This document shows positions 1-8,336 of a stretch of 17,028 bases of DNA, piece by piece (within the stretch, counting starts at the first letter, position 1; each line of letters opens with the position of its first letter). The notes under the pieces are model-generated. The model ran no database searches. It was not told where the DNA came from and was given only the letters and a program-made list of their open reading frames with translations. The position numbers were made by a program, and so were the translations under genes. The stretch is from the NCBI GenBank assembly GCA_959018155.1, contig CAUEKH010000019.1:1-17028 (forward strand), read 5' to 3'. The DNA is from an uncultured Hungatella sp. Its GTDB lineage: Bacteria > Bacillota > Clostridia > Lachnospirales > Lachnospiraceae.

Positions 1-36
1 TTTCGGGCTACTATTTTCAATATTATCTTTTTTCAA
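1..36 (-). CDS. Start of a further operon gene, cut by the window edge
   Basis: A GGAGG ribosome binding site (44-48) stands 7 bases before a TTG codon at 36-34, and the frame stays open for 12 codons to the window edge (MKKDNIENSSPK). An in-frame TGA at 57-55 lies upstream, so reading could not start earlier. TTG starts with a strong RBS also occur elsewhere here (permease starting at 15757). The short spacing after the preceding reading frame suggests it is the next gene of the importer operon. Twelve residues give no clue to function, and the call rests only on the RBS and the open frame. Confidence 0.5.
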   Translation of the reverse strand, partial: MKKDNIENSSPK

Positions 37-54
37 GTTTTTTCCTCCAATTTC

Positions 55-123
55 TCAGCTGGGACTGCTTCCCTCGATTTCCACATCCCATTCCCCGTTC
101 TCAGGAAAACGCGGCGTTTTACT
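55..123 (-). other. In-frame 22-codon continuation after the TAG stop of the six-hairpin enzyme
   Basis: Directly after the TAG at 126-124 the same frame reads 22 sense codons (SKTPRFPENG, then EWDVEIEGSSPS) and stops at TGA (57-55). The residues look like a genuine protein C-terminus, with a Gly/Pro turn and an alternating WDVEIEG strand. With this tail included, the gap to the next RBS and start is 18 bases, matching the tight spacing of the rest of the operon; with TAG as the end the gap is 87 bases. It may be a recent nonsense mutation, a sequencing error or stop readthrough. TAG is used as a normal stop by both permease genes at 2173 and 3065, so genome-wide recoding is unlikely. Confidence 0.55.
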
Positions 124-2163
124 CTAGAAGCCTTCATATCCCGCCGTCATAATCGCAGCCGCCAGCAGCAGGGAACCATTTCCCGGAAGGTAAAGCGGTA
201 AATCTTTTCGCGAAATCTGCATATTATTGCCGCTCACCAAGTAACAGTTCTTCATGGTATCTTTTAAAATGATATCAATGGCAAGCTCCGGCTCACCCAG
301 CCGCACCGCTGTCATTGCCATCATCGCAAAATCCCAGCCCCATAAGGTCGGGTAATTCCAGCACTCCACGACCCGGTGCAGTGTGCGGCGCATCGTTTCC
401 CTGTCTATCCTCGTGCCCGCAATCAGACCGTAAGCTCCCACCATAGACGGGTGATCCCGGTTGAACTCCGTAAAGGTATCCTGACATTTCTGGTGCGCCA
501 GATACACGCCGTCCCGCTCTGTTAAACAGGCCATATGATCGGCTACATCCGCCCATTTCTGATACAGGTTTTTTTCTTCTGTATTTTTTTCTTCTGCCAA
601 ACCACCGTGCCCCAAATTCTTCTCCTGGCCACTCTGTTTTTTCAGCCGCTCCGCCCACTTTAAAGCAATCTGGAGGGTAAATCTCCAGTACTCTACCTCA
701 AACGCGGGATTGAGCGTATCCGTCTCCCTGTGGCACTCCTGGACAGGGATGACCGGTGCAGTGATGTCGTAGCACCCTGTTTCCGGGTTCCAGACCACGA
801 AATCGACCATAAACTCAGCCGTCTCCTCGATCAGCGGCCAGTAGGTTTTCAGAAACTCTGTATCCTGTTTCTGCCTGTATGCCATTTCCAGCATATAGAT
901 AATATGCGGCTGCTGCCAGACCAGAAGAGGCGCAACCGGTGAAGGGCAGTCGATTCCCTCTGTCGCAATCATCTTCGGCCATCTTGCCCCCTGGTAGCCG
1001 TTGCGGCGGGCATTCTCCCTGGCTTCTTCCAAGTGATCCAGATACCACTGAAGGCTCCTTTCCAGAAGCCCGTTGTGGTTCCAAAGCGGAAGCCATGCAC
1101 AGTGCCAGAGATACATTTCCAGGTGCATCTTTCCGTACCAGCTGTTGCAGGTCAGGCCCGTCTCCTGGGGCGGGGTGGAACCGCTGGAATTGACTGCCAT
1201 CAGATACTGGGACAGGATGATCCTTCGCTCCAGTTCTGCGGCGCGCTTATCTCTGCTTCGGTTCAGACGGATGATTCCGCCCTCTTCCCAAAAGCTTCTC
1301 CAGCCCCTGCGGCTGTCTTCCATCACATCAGCTGCCGATATGGAACCAGCCGGAATTTTCTTTCCCATAGATACGGTCAGTTCCAGTGTGCCGCCAGACG
1401 GCCGGATCACAATCCTGTGTTGATTAAGCTGTTCCTCTGCTGTACCGTTCGTCTGAATGCTCACATAGTACTCATCCCGATCCAGCGTTCTCTTCAGTAA
1501 AATACATTCAGGATTCTCTATCCGTTCCGTCCTGTGCCGGTCTCCACGTTCCCAGTCTGAGCCGGATATCTTGCTGGATCCATAGGGAAAATCAATTTTT
1601 ATCTCCAGCTTTCCCGATTCCACGGCCTTTCCGCTTACCAGGAAAGCAAGAGTATCGTGTCCATCGTTATCACACGCAGTTTCCACCATGCACGGTTCTC
1701 CCAGCACGGTAAAATGGCTTTCCAGAATCCCTTCATACAGATGAAGTTCCTGACGGATATCGCCAATCATGGAAGATGTGATGACTCTGTTCTGATAAGT
1801 CAGCGCAATCCGGGCCAGATTCAATCTGTGGGGATTTTCTCTCAGCCAGTCATACACCGCTTCATTTCCGGGCTTCTTTTTCTTTGGATAAACTACGGTT
1901 CTGCCATTTACCTCATACTCTGTCATAACCAGATCCTTGAGCGTATAAGCGTACTGCGTATCACTGACAGGCTGTGTATGCCAGCCCCACTGGGACATGG
2001 TGCAGAGCGGGACCGTCCCGTATTCTTCATACAGAGTCTGCATCCCCGTTACGTCCGCGGTAAACGCGAGTTCCCCATTTCCCACTGTAAGCGGGGAGTC
2101 TTCCTTTATCTCTGTCAGCACCGGATTATGTAATGTAATTAATTCTTTTCTGTCTATACTCAT
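124..2163 (-). CDS. Six-hairpin glycosidase-like protein (GH65/GH95-like fold)
   Basis: The 679-residue protein has an N-terminal beta-rich region (about 1-290) and a C-terminal helical part (about 305-679) of the (alpha/alpha)6 type used by GH65, GH95 and related enzymes. Conserved-looking segments are WYGKMHLEMYLWH (about 342-354), GARWPKM (392-398) and LLVWQQPH (413-420). PVIPVQECHRETD near 470-482 makes Glu476 or Glu480 a candidate general acid. There is no signal peptide, so it should act in the cytosol on imported oligosaccharides. The ATG at 2163 is supported by an AGGG motif that overlaps the stop region of the upstream permease, with only 9 bases between the genes. Residues about 515-540 are a low-complexity EEKN-repeat insertion. 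The protein appears cut short by TAG (see 55-123). The substrate is unknown; the exact GH family is not certain. Confidence 0.75.
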   Translation of the reverse strand: MSIDRKELITLHNPVLTEIKEDSPLTVGNGELAFTADVTGMQTLYEEYGTVPLCTMSQWGWHTQPVSDTQYAYTLKDLVMTEYEVNGRTVVYPKKKKPGNEAVYDWLRENPHRLNLARIALTYQNRVITSSMIGDIRQELHLYEGILESHFTVLGEPCMVETACDNDGHDTLAFLVSGKAVESGKLEIKIDFPYGSSKISGSDWERGDRHRTERIENPECILLKRTLDRDEYYVSIQTNGTAEEQLNQHRIVIRPSGGTLELTVSMGKKIPAGSISAADVMEDSRRGWRSFWEEGGIIRLNRSRDKRAAELERRIILSQYLMAVNSSGSTPPQETGLTCNSWYGKMHLEMYLWHCAWLPLWNHNGLLERSLQWYLDHLEEARENARRNGYQGARWPKMIATEGIDCPSPVAPLLVWQQPHIIYMLEMAYRQKQDTEFLKTYWPLIEETAEFMVDFVVWNPETGCYDITAPVIPVQECHRETDTLNPAFEVEYWRFTLQIALKWAERLKKQSGQEKNLGHGGLAEEKNTEEKNLYQKWADVADHMACLTERDGVYLAHQKCQDTFTEFNRDHPSMVGAYGLIAGTRIDRETMRRTLHRVVECWNYPTLWGWDFAMMAMTAVRLGEPELAIDIILKDTMKNCYLVSGNNMQISRKDLPLYLPGNGSLLLAAAIMTAGYEGF
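569..596 (-). repeat. 13-bp tandem duplication encoding EEKN repeats
   Basis: The 13-bp unit (seven T, then CTTCTG on the plus strand) occurs at 569-581 and again at 584-596, a period of 15 bases or five codons. It encodes EEKNT/EEKNL in a loop of the six-hairpin enzyme. Each copy holds an A7 run on the coding strand, which is prone to slippage. It probably arose by local duplication inside a tolerant loop. Confidence 0.8.
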
Positions 2164-2172
2164 GTTCTGTCC

Positions 2173-3054
2173 CTAACCTTTCACGGCTCCCATCATAACG
2201 CCCTTCTGGAAGAATTTTTGTAAAAACGGGTAGATCGAGATAATCGGAAGGCTGCTGACCACGATCAGTGCGTATTTTATCAGCTGCTGTACCTGCGGCG
2301 ACCTGGCCGCGCCGATATCCTGCATCATATCTGCCGTCTGACTCTCCACCAGAATATTTCTAAGTACAAGCTGAAGCGGGTATTTCGACGGGGTACGTAA
2401 ATAGATGGACGCGTTAAACCATGCGTTCCAGTGGGATACCGCATAGTAGAGAACCATAACCGCCAAGGTGGCCTTCACCAGCGGAAGCATGACATTGAAC
2501 AGGATCTGCACATGGGTGGCGCCGTCGATTTTCGCTGCCTCGGAAAGGGATTCCGGGATTGATAAAAAGGCGCTTCTCATGATAATCAAATTGGAAGTGG
2601 TGATCGCTCCTGGTATGATTAAGGACCACAGACTGTCCAGCATCCCAAAGTCCTTGACATTTAAGTAAGTCGGAATTAAGCCTCCGGAAAAATACATGGT
2701 AACAATTACCAGAATTGTCAGCGGCTTGCGCAGCATCAGTTCTCTTAAAGAAAGTACGTACGCGCCAAGAGTCGTAAGTATCAGGTTAAATACCAGTCCC
2801 ACCAGCAGAACGAATATCGTGTTGCCGAAGCCGGAAAGCACCAGCTTATTGGAAAATACCATCCGGTATCCATCGAGCGTCATTTCTCCTAAGGGCCGCA
2901 GCAGTAAACCCTGACTGCGCATCAGTTCTTCCGGATCACTGACTGAGGCCGCTATCACATAATAGAACGGATAGAGACACGCCAGCGCGATTGCCGTCAG
3001 AATGATGTAATTAAATACGGTAAAAACTCTGTATCCTCTGCTTTTATCTCTCAT
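2173..3054 (-). CDS. Carbohydrate ABC transporter permease, YtcP-type
   Basis: The 293-residue membrane protein has about six hydrophobic segments, the first at about residues 14-36. It carries the binding-protein-dependent permease EAA loop at about 172-195 (EAAKIDGA, then NVMLPLVKA), which docks the cytoplasmic ATPase. Length and composition fit the MalG-like half of CUT1 importers and especially the YtcP group, with its typical C-terminal FFQKGVMMGAVKG. An AGGAGG site overlaps the stop of the upstream permease and lies 6 bases before the ATG at 3054, so translation is probably coupled. It should form a heterodimer with the 3065-4027 product and take sugar from the 4145-5800 lipoprotein. 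No ATPase is encoded nearby. Confidence 0.93.
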   Translation of the reverse strand: MRDKSRGYRVFTVFNYIILTAIALACLYPFYYVIAASVSDPEELMRSQGLLLRPLGEMTLDGYRMVFSNKLVLSGFGNTIFVLLVGLVFNLILTTLGAYVLSLRELMLRKPLTILVIVTMYFSGGLIPTYLNVKDFGMLDSLWSLIIPGAITTSNLIIMRSAFLSIPESLSEAAKIDGATHVQILFNVMLPLVKATLAVMVLYYAVSHWNAWFNASIYLRTPSKYPLQLVLRNILVESQTADMMQDIGAARSPQVQQLIKYALIVVSSLPIISIYPFLQKFFQKGVMMGAVKG

Positions 3055-3064
3055 TTTGCGCCTC

Positions 3065-4027
3065 CTACCACAGTCCCATGTCGGTTACTTTTTTGGTGAT
3101 CTTGTTAGCCGTTACCACCAGGAACAAGTTGATAACTGAATTAAAGAAGCCGACAGCCGCGGCATAACTCCAGTTTGCCTCCTGAAGTCCCTTCCGGTAA
3201 ACATAGGAGGAAATAACATCGGCCGTCTCATAGATTCCCGGGTTATAGAGCAGGATAATCTTCTCATAGCCAACGCTCATGACCGTTCCGATTCTCATAA
3301 TAAACATCATAATAATTGTCATCATAATTGCCGGAAGCGTGATATGGATCGTCTGTTTCCAGCGGTTCGCGCCGTCGATTCTGGCCGCCTCATAAAGCTC
3401 CTGATCAACACCGGAAAGCGCCGATATGTAGATAATCGCACTCCAGCCGATAGTCTGCCAGAGTCCGGATGCCACATAGATAGACGTAAAATAATTTTTG
3501 TTGGACAGCATCGACAGGGTTCCGTCCACCAGCCCCAGCGCGGCCAGCATCTGTGTAATAAAACCGTTGTAATCCACAAACATTCGAACCATGCTGCAGA
3601 TAACCACAAGAGAAATAAAATGGGGAAGATACGTCAGCGTCTGAATCAGGCTCTTATACTTCTTACATCTCACCTCATTCAAAAGCAGCGCAAGAATAAT
3701 CGGCGCCGGAAATGTCACCAGAAGATTGGTGATACTGATCACCAGCGTATTCCGAATCAGTCTTCCAAAATAAACCGATTTAAAAAAGTCAATAAAATGC
3801 GCCAGACCGTAATGATCCGCCCATGCGCTTCCCATAATCCCCTTATAGGGAGTAAAATCCTTAAATGCAATAATCAAACCGTACATTGGTTTGTAACAGA
3901 ACAACAGATAAAAAGCGAGAACCGGAAGAAACAGCAGATACGCGGATCTGTTTTTTACCAGATCTTTTCCTAATCTTCTAAAGTAAGACGGATTTCCATC
4001 CGTTCTTTTTTTTGATAAACTTAACAT
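3065..4027 (-). CDS. Carbohydrate ABC transporter permease, LplB/YteP-type
   Basis: The 320-residue protein is the MalF-like half of the importer, with about six membrane segments and an EAA loop at about 213-236 (LYEAARIDGANRWK, then ITLPAI). The motif CYKPMYGLIIAFKDF (about 44-58) is typical of the LplB/YteP group, whose Bacillus members sit in pectin and rhamnogalacturonan loci. I chose ATG 4027 because GGAGG lies 5 bases before it; an in-frame TTG at 4039 would put the RBS inside the gene. A hairpin (4054-4093) separates it from the binding-protein gene, while the next permease follows after 10 bases. It should pair with the 2173-3054 product. Confidence 0.93.
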   Translation of the reverse strand: MLSLSKKRTDGNPSYFRRLGKDLVKNRSAYLLFLPVLAFYLLFCYKPMYGLIIAFKDFTPYKGIMGSAWADHYGLAHFIDFFKSVYFGRLIRNTLVISITNLLVTFPAPIILALLLNEVRCKKYKSLIQTLTYLPHFISLVVICSMVRMFVDYNGFITQMLAALGLVDGTLSMLSNKNYFTSIYVASGLWQTIGWSAIIYISALSGVDQELYEAARIDGANRWKQTIHITLPAIMMTIIMMFIMRIGTVMSVGYEKIILLYNPGIYETADVISSYVYRKGLQEANWSYAAAVGFFNSVINLFLVVTANKITKKVTDMGLW

Positions 4028-4053
4028 AAATTCCTCCAACCGTATTCAGACAG

Positions 4054-4093
4054 AAAGCCTGCCGCCATGCCTTACTGACATGCGGCAGGCTTT
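4054..4093 (-). terminator. Intra-operon hairpin between binding protein and permeases
   Basis: The arms AAAGCCTGCCGC (4054-4065) and GCGGCAGGCTTT (4082-4093) pair perfectly over 12 bases. ATG/CAT extends the stem after one bulged base, leaving a loop of about 9 bases. On the minus strand only the stem's own TTT follows, so it is a weak terminator or an mRNA-stabilising hairpin. Its place, right after the binding-protein gene, would allow more binding protein than permease to be made, as in malE-malF. Confidence 0.75.
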
Positions 4094-4144
4094 CATTGAT
4101 GACGGTAAGCCGTGCGCGGTGCGCAGCAGCTTACTGTCAAAGTT

Positions 4145-5800
4145 CTATCTGGAATTATACTCCGTTACTGCATTCTGAATGATTTCAGTAACCCGCTCAA
4201 CGCCCATGGAGTTTAAAGTTGCCAGGTAGTTATCGAAGTTATCCAGCGGTTCCTCACCTCTGATAAACTTGATAATCATTTCGTCCCTGTAAGTCTCAAG
4301 TTCACTGCGCAGACTGGAATATTCGCCAGTATCTTCTGCATTGATGGTGATTCTCGGAAGCTTGTAATTCTTTGCGTTATTATCAGTCCATGCTTCAAGA
4401 GCCTTCTTCTGCGCATCCTCGGCATAGTACTGAAGGAGATACTCTTTATCCTGAACGAAAGGCCCGTTGCCGTATGCCAGTTCATACTCTGATAATGCCT
4501 GCTGTCTTGTGAGTCCGTCCGGATTGTTGATAATTAAATCGGTAAAGATTGGAGCGCCATCCTTCATCTCGTAGCTTACGCCTTCGATACCGAAGTTATA
4601 GAGCATATGGCCTTCATCGGTATAACCATAGTTGATAAACTTTGCTACTTTTTCCGGATCCTTGCAGGAGGTTGTGATTACGGTAACGCCGCCTACAACG
4701 TCTGTATTATACTGGCCGTACATTGGTGTTTCCCCTCTGTTTGCAACCAGATTCTTTGCGCCGGCAAGAGAGTAATTTTCCACATCTTTATTCGTAGTAA
4801 GCCATGTACCGAGAATACTGCCGCAGGCACCTGAAGAAGCGCCGGATTTACCGGTCAGCATGTTGGCCGTGATTGTTTCTTTATCAACGGTTGCGAAGTT
4901 CGGATCCAGAAGTCCTTCTGCATACAGCTTATTCAGCCATTCCAGAACTCCCTTGAATTCCGGCTGTGCATAGCCGATCTTCACAGTTCCGTTGTCAACA
5001 TACGTATCCATGGTAACAAGACCGAACGGGGAGGTGATAACTCCTCTGTTCAAAATATCTTTTAAGAAATCGATATTGACACACAGCGGGATTTCAACGC
5101 CCTTTTTCTCTTTAAATGCTTTCAGCATATTATAGTACTCGTCTGCCGTTTCAGGAACCGGAAGTCCCAGTTCCTCACACCAGTCGTCACGCACAATTAA
5201 ACCGTAGCCGCCCTTTAACAGTTCATCACCCAGAATAAACGCGAAACCATAGATATCGCCTTCCGGTGTTTTTACCTGCTTTAAGATATCCGGGTTAGAA
5301 CTAATCACTTTCCAGTAATCCGGTGCATTTTTCTGAAGAAATTCTTCACTCATAGGATAGATCAGGCCGTCCTGAATCGCCTTTGCCTCACCGCCGGTAT
5401 AGTTGAGCTGGAAATTGTATCCGATTACATCCGGAAGTTCTCCGGAAGCGAGCAGAAGATTCATGGCCTGTTTATTCTCCACATGAACCATCTCCATATC
5501 AAATCCCGTCACTTTCTCCAGTTCCTGTCCCAGTGGAAGCTTGTCGAATGAATCGTAACGATCACTCCACGCCGTGGCAAGTGTCATTCCATAGGTAAAT
5601 GAACCGGCTCCCTCTACCGGATATGTAACCCCTTCTGAATCGGCCGCTGCCGTTGTCTCAGTACCGGCTTCGGCTACCGTCGTCTGTTCCGGCGTCGCGG
5701 CCGGCTCTTCCTTCTTTCCACAGCCGATTAACATAGAAGCGGCTACAGCACTTGCTGTCAACAGGGAAAGACCTTTTTTGAAACATGCCTTGTTTTTCAT
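4145..5800 (-). CDS. Lipoprotein sugar-binding protein of ABC importer (LipO/YtcQ-like)
   Basis: The 551-residue extracellular solute-binding protein has a lipoprotein signal: a basic start, a hydrophobic stretch at about 11-25 and lipobox LIGC with Cys27. A Thr/Ala/Glu-rich linker (about 30-55) follows and probably spans the cell wall. The mature part has the look of family 1 binding proteins, for example NLLLASGELPDVIGYNF near residues 110-130. The length fits the larger LipO/YtcQ type that works with LplB/YtcP permeases. ATG 5800 follows AAGGAGG with 10 bases between. It is the first gene of its unit, preceded by a terminator and a putative promoter. The ligand is not visible in the sequence; a pectic oligosaccharide is inferred from GH28 and the neighbouring regulator. 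Confidence 0.93.
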   Translation of the reverse strand: MKNKACFKKGLSLLTASAVAASMLIGCGKKEEPAATPEQTTVAEAGTETTAAADSEGVTYPVEGAGSFTYGMTLATAWSDRYDSFDKLPLGQELEKVTGFDMEMVHVENKQAMNLLLASGELPDVIGYNFQLNYTGGEAKAIQDGLIYPMSEEFLQKNAPDYWKVISSNPDILKQVKTPEGDIYGFAFILGDELLKGGYGLIVRDDWCEELGLPVPETADEYYNMLKAFKEKKGVEIPLCVNIDFLKDILNRGVITSPFGLVTMDTYVDNGTVKIGYAQPEFKGVLEWLNKLYAEGLLDPNFATVDKETITANMLTGKSGASSGACGSILGTWLTTNKDVENYSLAGAKNLVANRGETPMYGQYNTDVVGGVTVITTSCKDPEKVAKFINYGYTDEGHMLYNFGIEGVSYEMKDGAPIFTDLIINNPDGLTRQQALSEYELAYGNGPFVQDKEYLLQYYAEDAQKKALEAWTDNNAKNYKLPRITINAEDTGEYSSLRSELETYRDEMIIKFIRGEEPLDNFDNYLATLNSMGVERVTEIIQNAVTEYNSR

Positions 5801-5872
5801 CTTTTATTTTCCTCCTTCTTATCATACGCATTCCATCTTTAAGTCCGAATCCGTATGTTTGTTTCTGCCTAA

Positions 5873-5911
5873 ACTATACACTGAACCGATATCGTTTTGG
5901 AAGTGGCAAAA
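5873..5911 (-). promoter_or_regulatory. Putative promoter and operator of the second importer operon
   Basis: On the minus strand TATAGT (5878-5873) is a good -10 box, about 73 bases before the ATG. The -35 position (about 5896-5901, TCCAAA) is poor, as expected for an activator-dependent promoter. Two symmetric elements lie there: the palindrome CGATATCG (5887-5894, with AA/TT flanks to 5884-5897) and an inverted TTTTG-N7-CAAAA (5895-5911). Either could bind the AraC protein encoded just upstream. The assignment is inference from position and symmetry. Confidence 0.45.
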
Positions 5912-5915
5912 GGCG

Positions 5916-5973
5916 AAAAAAAGGGGACAGAATGTGTACTTTCCATTGTCTCTGCACATTCTGTCCTCTTTTT
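5916..5973 (-). terminator. Rho-independent terminator after the AraC gene
   Basis: Positions 5918-5936 and 5955-5973 form a 19-bp inverted repeat with one non-Watson-Crick position (5924/5967) and an 18-base loop. On the minus strand the stem is followed by seven T (5922-5916). The plus strand also ends in five T, so it could work both ways, although no gene reads in from the left. It lies 36 bases past the regulator's stop and separates it from the importer operon. Confidence 0.85.
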
Positions 5974-6008
5974 ACAGGCCGTTTTTTTCCCTTTTGTCCG
6001 GCTGTTTT

Positions 6009-8312
6009 TTACGTATTTTTATAGTTAATGGCGGTAACGCCCGTGGCCTTCAGGAAATTTCTCCGAAATGTTCTGGAATTGGCAAATCCCGTCTCTTCCG
6101 ATATCTCATCCACTGTTTTTCCCGTAGTCTTTAACAGCACTTTCGCGTGTTCAATCCTTACATCATTAATATAACCCAGAAGACTGATTCCCGTCTGCTC
6201 TTTAAAAATCTTGGACATGTATCTTGGCGTAATACCGATCTCCTCCGCAATGGCGGAAATATTCATATTGCAGTCCGAGTAATGTGCCTTTACGTATGCC
6301 TTTATATTTTCAGACAGCCGTTTGGAGTCTTTGCTGTCCTCATCCACAGCCCGGCAAATCAGCCTCAGGAAATGGTAATACTCATCTTTCAGAGTACTGA
6401 AGGATTCCGCTGTCCTGATCTTAGCCAGCGCCTCCTCTAACGCATCTTCTCTGACCCTCTCATCTCTCGTCAAATTGCGGGAGGCCATCAATACGCTGTT
6501 TACCGTAGATAGTACGTAATACAACATGGTGTGATACGGCTTCCCGGATCCCTCCAGTTCGCCAAACAGTTCGTCGCAAAGCTTTCTGGCCTCGCCATAA
6601 TCGGCTTTGACTGCCACCTCCTCAAACCGCTTTCCGTAATATGCCAGACGGCCGGCCGAAGAGAAGTCTATGCTTCCTGTCTCGTCCGCACTGATTACAC
6701 CGTAGGGCTGCGTATAATACCTCTGGTCGTTGGCTTCTTCCATTTCAGCGTAGGCGGACACCACATGCTCAAATGTATCGAAAACCCGCCCCAGTGTTAT
6801 GGGCAAATCCACTTCCAGGCGCTTCTGGAAGAACTCATTCAGCCACGTAAATTTCTCCCGGCTTACTAAATCCCAGTTCTTCAGTTCTTCCTCACTCAGG
6901 ATAAACAAGTAGATGAGAAGTCCGTCGTCTATCGTTTTGATATAGCGGTATTCATTTCCCAGTATATCCATGGTCACATTATTAATCAGAAATCCCAGCA
7001 GATTGTAGTCAATAGGCCTCTCCAGCGCGGACCCGCCTTCTCCAAGTTCGAGTCTTATCGTAACAAAAGCAAAATGCCTGTCCTGGCAGCTGCCTCCCAG
7101 CAGTTCTTCCTCGCTCAGCTTCTGGAAATAATTATCCCGGCCCTTTATCGCAGAAAGAAGTCCCAGTTCCCTGTCATACTCCTTCCGGCGCTCAATGGAA
7201 TCCTGCATGGACTGGTTCTCCTCATAGAGCCTGCGCAGATTTTTCTCCACAATCATAAACTCATCCCGGCCGTCCCCGTCGTCTTCTCTCTCCGGAAGAA
7301 TGTCCATAAGCTTTTTCACCGGGCGATAGTTTCTTCTCTGAAGCAGAATCATCGCAGCCACGCCAATGACAGCGCCAATAAGGACAATCAGCAGGTTGAT
7401 ATTCCGGTTAAACACAACCTCTTCCATCAGTATCTCTTCCGGCGTACAGACTACATACTTCCAGTTTGTCACATCTGAATTGGTAAACGCTCCAACGTAT
7501 TGTTTCTGATTGATTGTAAGCATTATTTTTTCATGAGCAGGGGGAATCCGCAATTGAACTCCCGACAGATCCAGTTGCGCGCCGTACTGTCCGATAATGG
7601 TATCGTTCTGATCCAGGATCAGGATGGTGTTGTCTAAAAATTTCGTTACATCCTCTTCCATCTCCTGACTCATCAGAATATTGATAAATTCTGACGGCAT
7701 GGACACAATTAAATACCCTGCTTCTTTTGAATTCGAGTAAAGAATCGGCGTGGCGTAAACGAGATTTTCCACCCCGCAGTTTTGATACCCCATCGTATCC
7801 GAAATCAGGAAACCGCTTTTTTCCTGCTGCATCAGCTGTTCTTTCCATTCCTCCAGCGACAGCGACAATTTCCTCTGTGTCACCAGGCTTTCATATATAT
7901 ACTCAATCTTATTGGCTGTTTTGGATCCGATGATGTAATCCTTCTTCTGAATATACATCATCATCTCAATCCCCGGGTTGGCTGCCGCAGACAGCTTCAT
8001 GGACTCATGGCCTCTCCTCACCCGTTCCATAAACTGTTTCTCATTTCTGGCATTCAGCGCATGAAGCGCAAAGTCCTGATTCAGCAGATAATACTTCGAC
8101 AATTCCAGCATGTTATCCAGCTTGCTGTCAATATTGTACTGGATATTTTTCAGCATAAAATTATTAACCTGGTCAACTTTCCGTTCAACCAGGTTTTTAT
8201 TAATAAAAAAATTTATCGCCGCACACGATATCGGTATCATCAGCGCTATACAGCCAAGCACAATCCATTTATATAAGGTATAATACTTTTCTATCTTCAG
8301 TCTTTCTCTCAT
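6009..8312 (-). CDS. Membrane-anchored AraC-family transcriptional regulator (YtdP/YesN-like)
   Basis: The 767-residue protein has a first membrane segment (about 16-37), an extracytoplasmic sensor region (about 38-303), a second membrane segment (about 305-325) and a HAMP-like/coiled stretch (about 326-390). An undefined cytosolic middle region follows, and a C-terminal AraC DNA-binding domain (about 663-767) has two helix-turn-helix units: MNISAIAEEIGITPRYMSKI and KTVDEISEETGFANSRTFRR. The build and length resemble the long one-component AraC regulators next to YtcQ/YteP/YtcP-type transporters in Bacillus. It likely senses an extracellular sugar or a binding-protein state and activates the flanking operons. 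ATG 8312 has a G-rich RBS (GGGGTG) a few bases upstream. It has its own promoter candidate and a strong terminator; part of its transcription may come from the GH28 gene, as no terminator separates them. Confidence 0.92.
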   Translation of the reverse strand: MRERLKIEKYYTLYKWIVLGCIALMIPISCAAINFFINKNLVERKVDQVNNFMLKNIQYNIDSKLDNMLELSKYYLLNQDFALHALNARNEKQFMERVRRGHESMKLSAAANPGIEMMMYIQKKDYIIGSKTANKIEYIYESLVTQRKLSLSLEEWKEQLMQQEKSGFLISDTMGYQNCGVENLVYATPILYSNSKEAGYLIVSMPSEFINILMSQEMEEDVTKFLDNTILILDQNDTIIGQYGAQLDLSGVQLRIPPAHEKIMLTINQKQYVGAFTNSDVTNWKYVVCTPEEILMEEVVFNRNINLLIVLIGAVIGVAAMILLQRRNYRPVKKLMDILPEREDDGDGRDEFMIVEKNLRRLYEENQSMQDSIERRKEYDRELGLLSAIKGRDNYFQKLSEEELLGGSCQDRHFAFVTIRLELGEGGSALERPIDYNLLGFLINNVTMDILGNEYRYIKTIDDGLLIYLFILSEEELKNWDLVSREKFTWLNEFFQKRLEVDLPITLGRVFDTFEHVVSAYAEMEEANDQRYYTQPYGVISADETGSIDFSSAGRLAYYGKRFEEVAVKADYGEARKLCDELFGELEGSGKPYHTMLYYVLSTVNSVLMASRNLTRDERVREDALEEALAKIRTAESFSTLKDEYYHFLRLICRAVDEDSKDSKRLSENIKAYVKAHYSDCNMNISAIAEEIGITPRYMSKIFKEQTGISLLGYINDVRIEHAKVLLKTTGKTVDEISEETGFANSRTFRRNFLKATGVTAINYKNT

Positions 8313-8336
8313 AATTCACCCCGTTCACTCCCCATT

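Noticed and set aside
106..120. Perfect palindrome AAAACGC-G-GCGTTTT
   Set aside because: It shares the AAACGC half-site with the element at 8358-8371, but it lies within the probable coding tail (codons AAA ACG CCG CGT TTT), far from any promoter, with a loop too small for a terminator.
124..126. Pyrrolysine or general TAG recoding
   Set aside because: Two permease genes in the same operon (stops at 2173 and 3065) end at TAG with the next RBS overlapping it, so TAG works as a stop here; no Pyl genes are seen.
3344..3973. 209-codon open frame on the plus strand
   Set aside because: It is antisense to the LplB/YteP-type permease; its polar His/Asn/Arg-rich composition is what the complement of hydrophobic codons gives.
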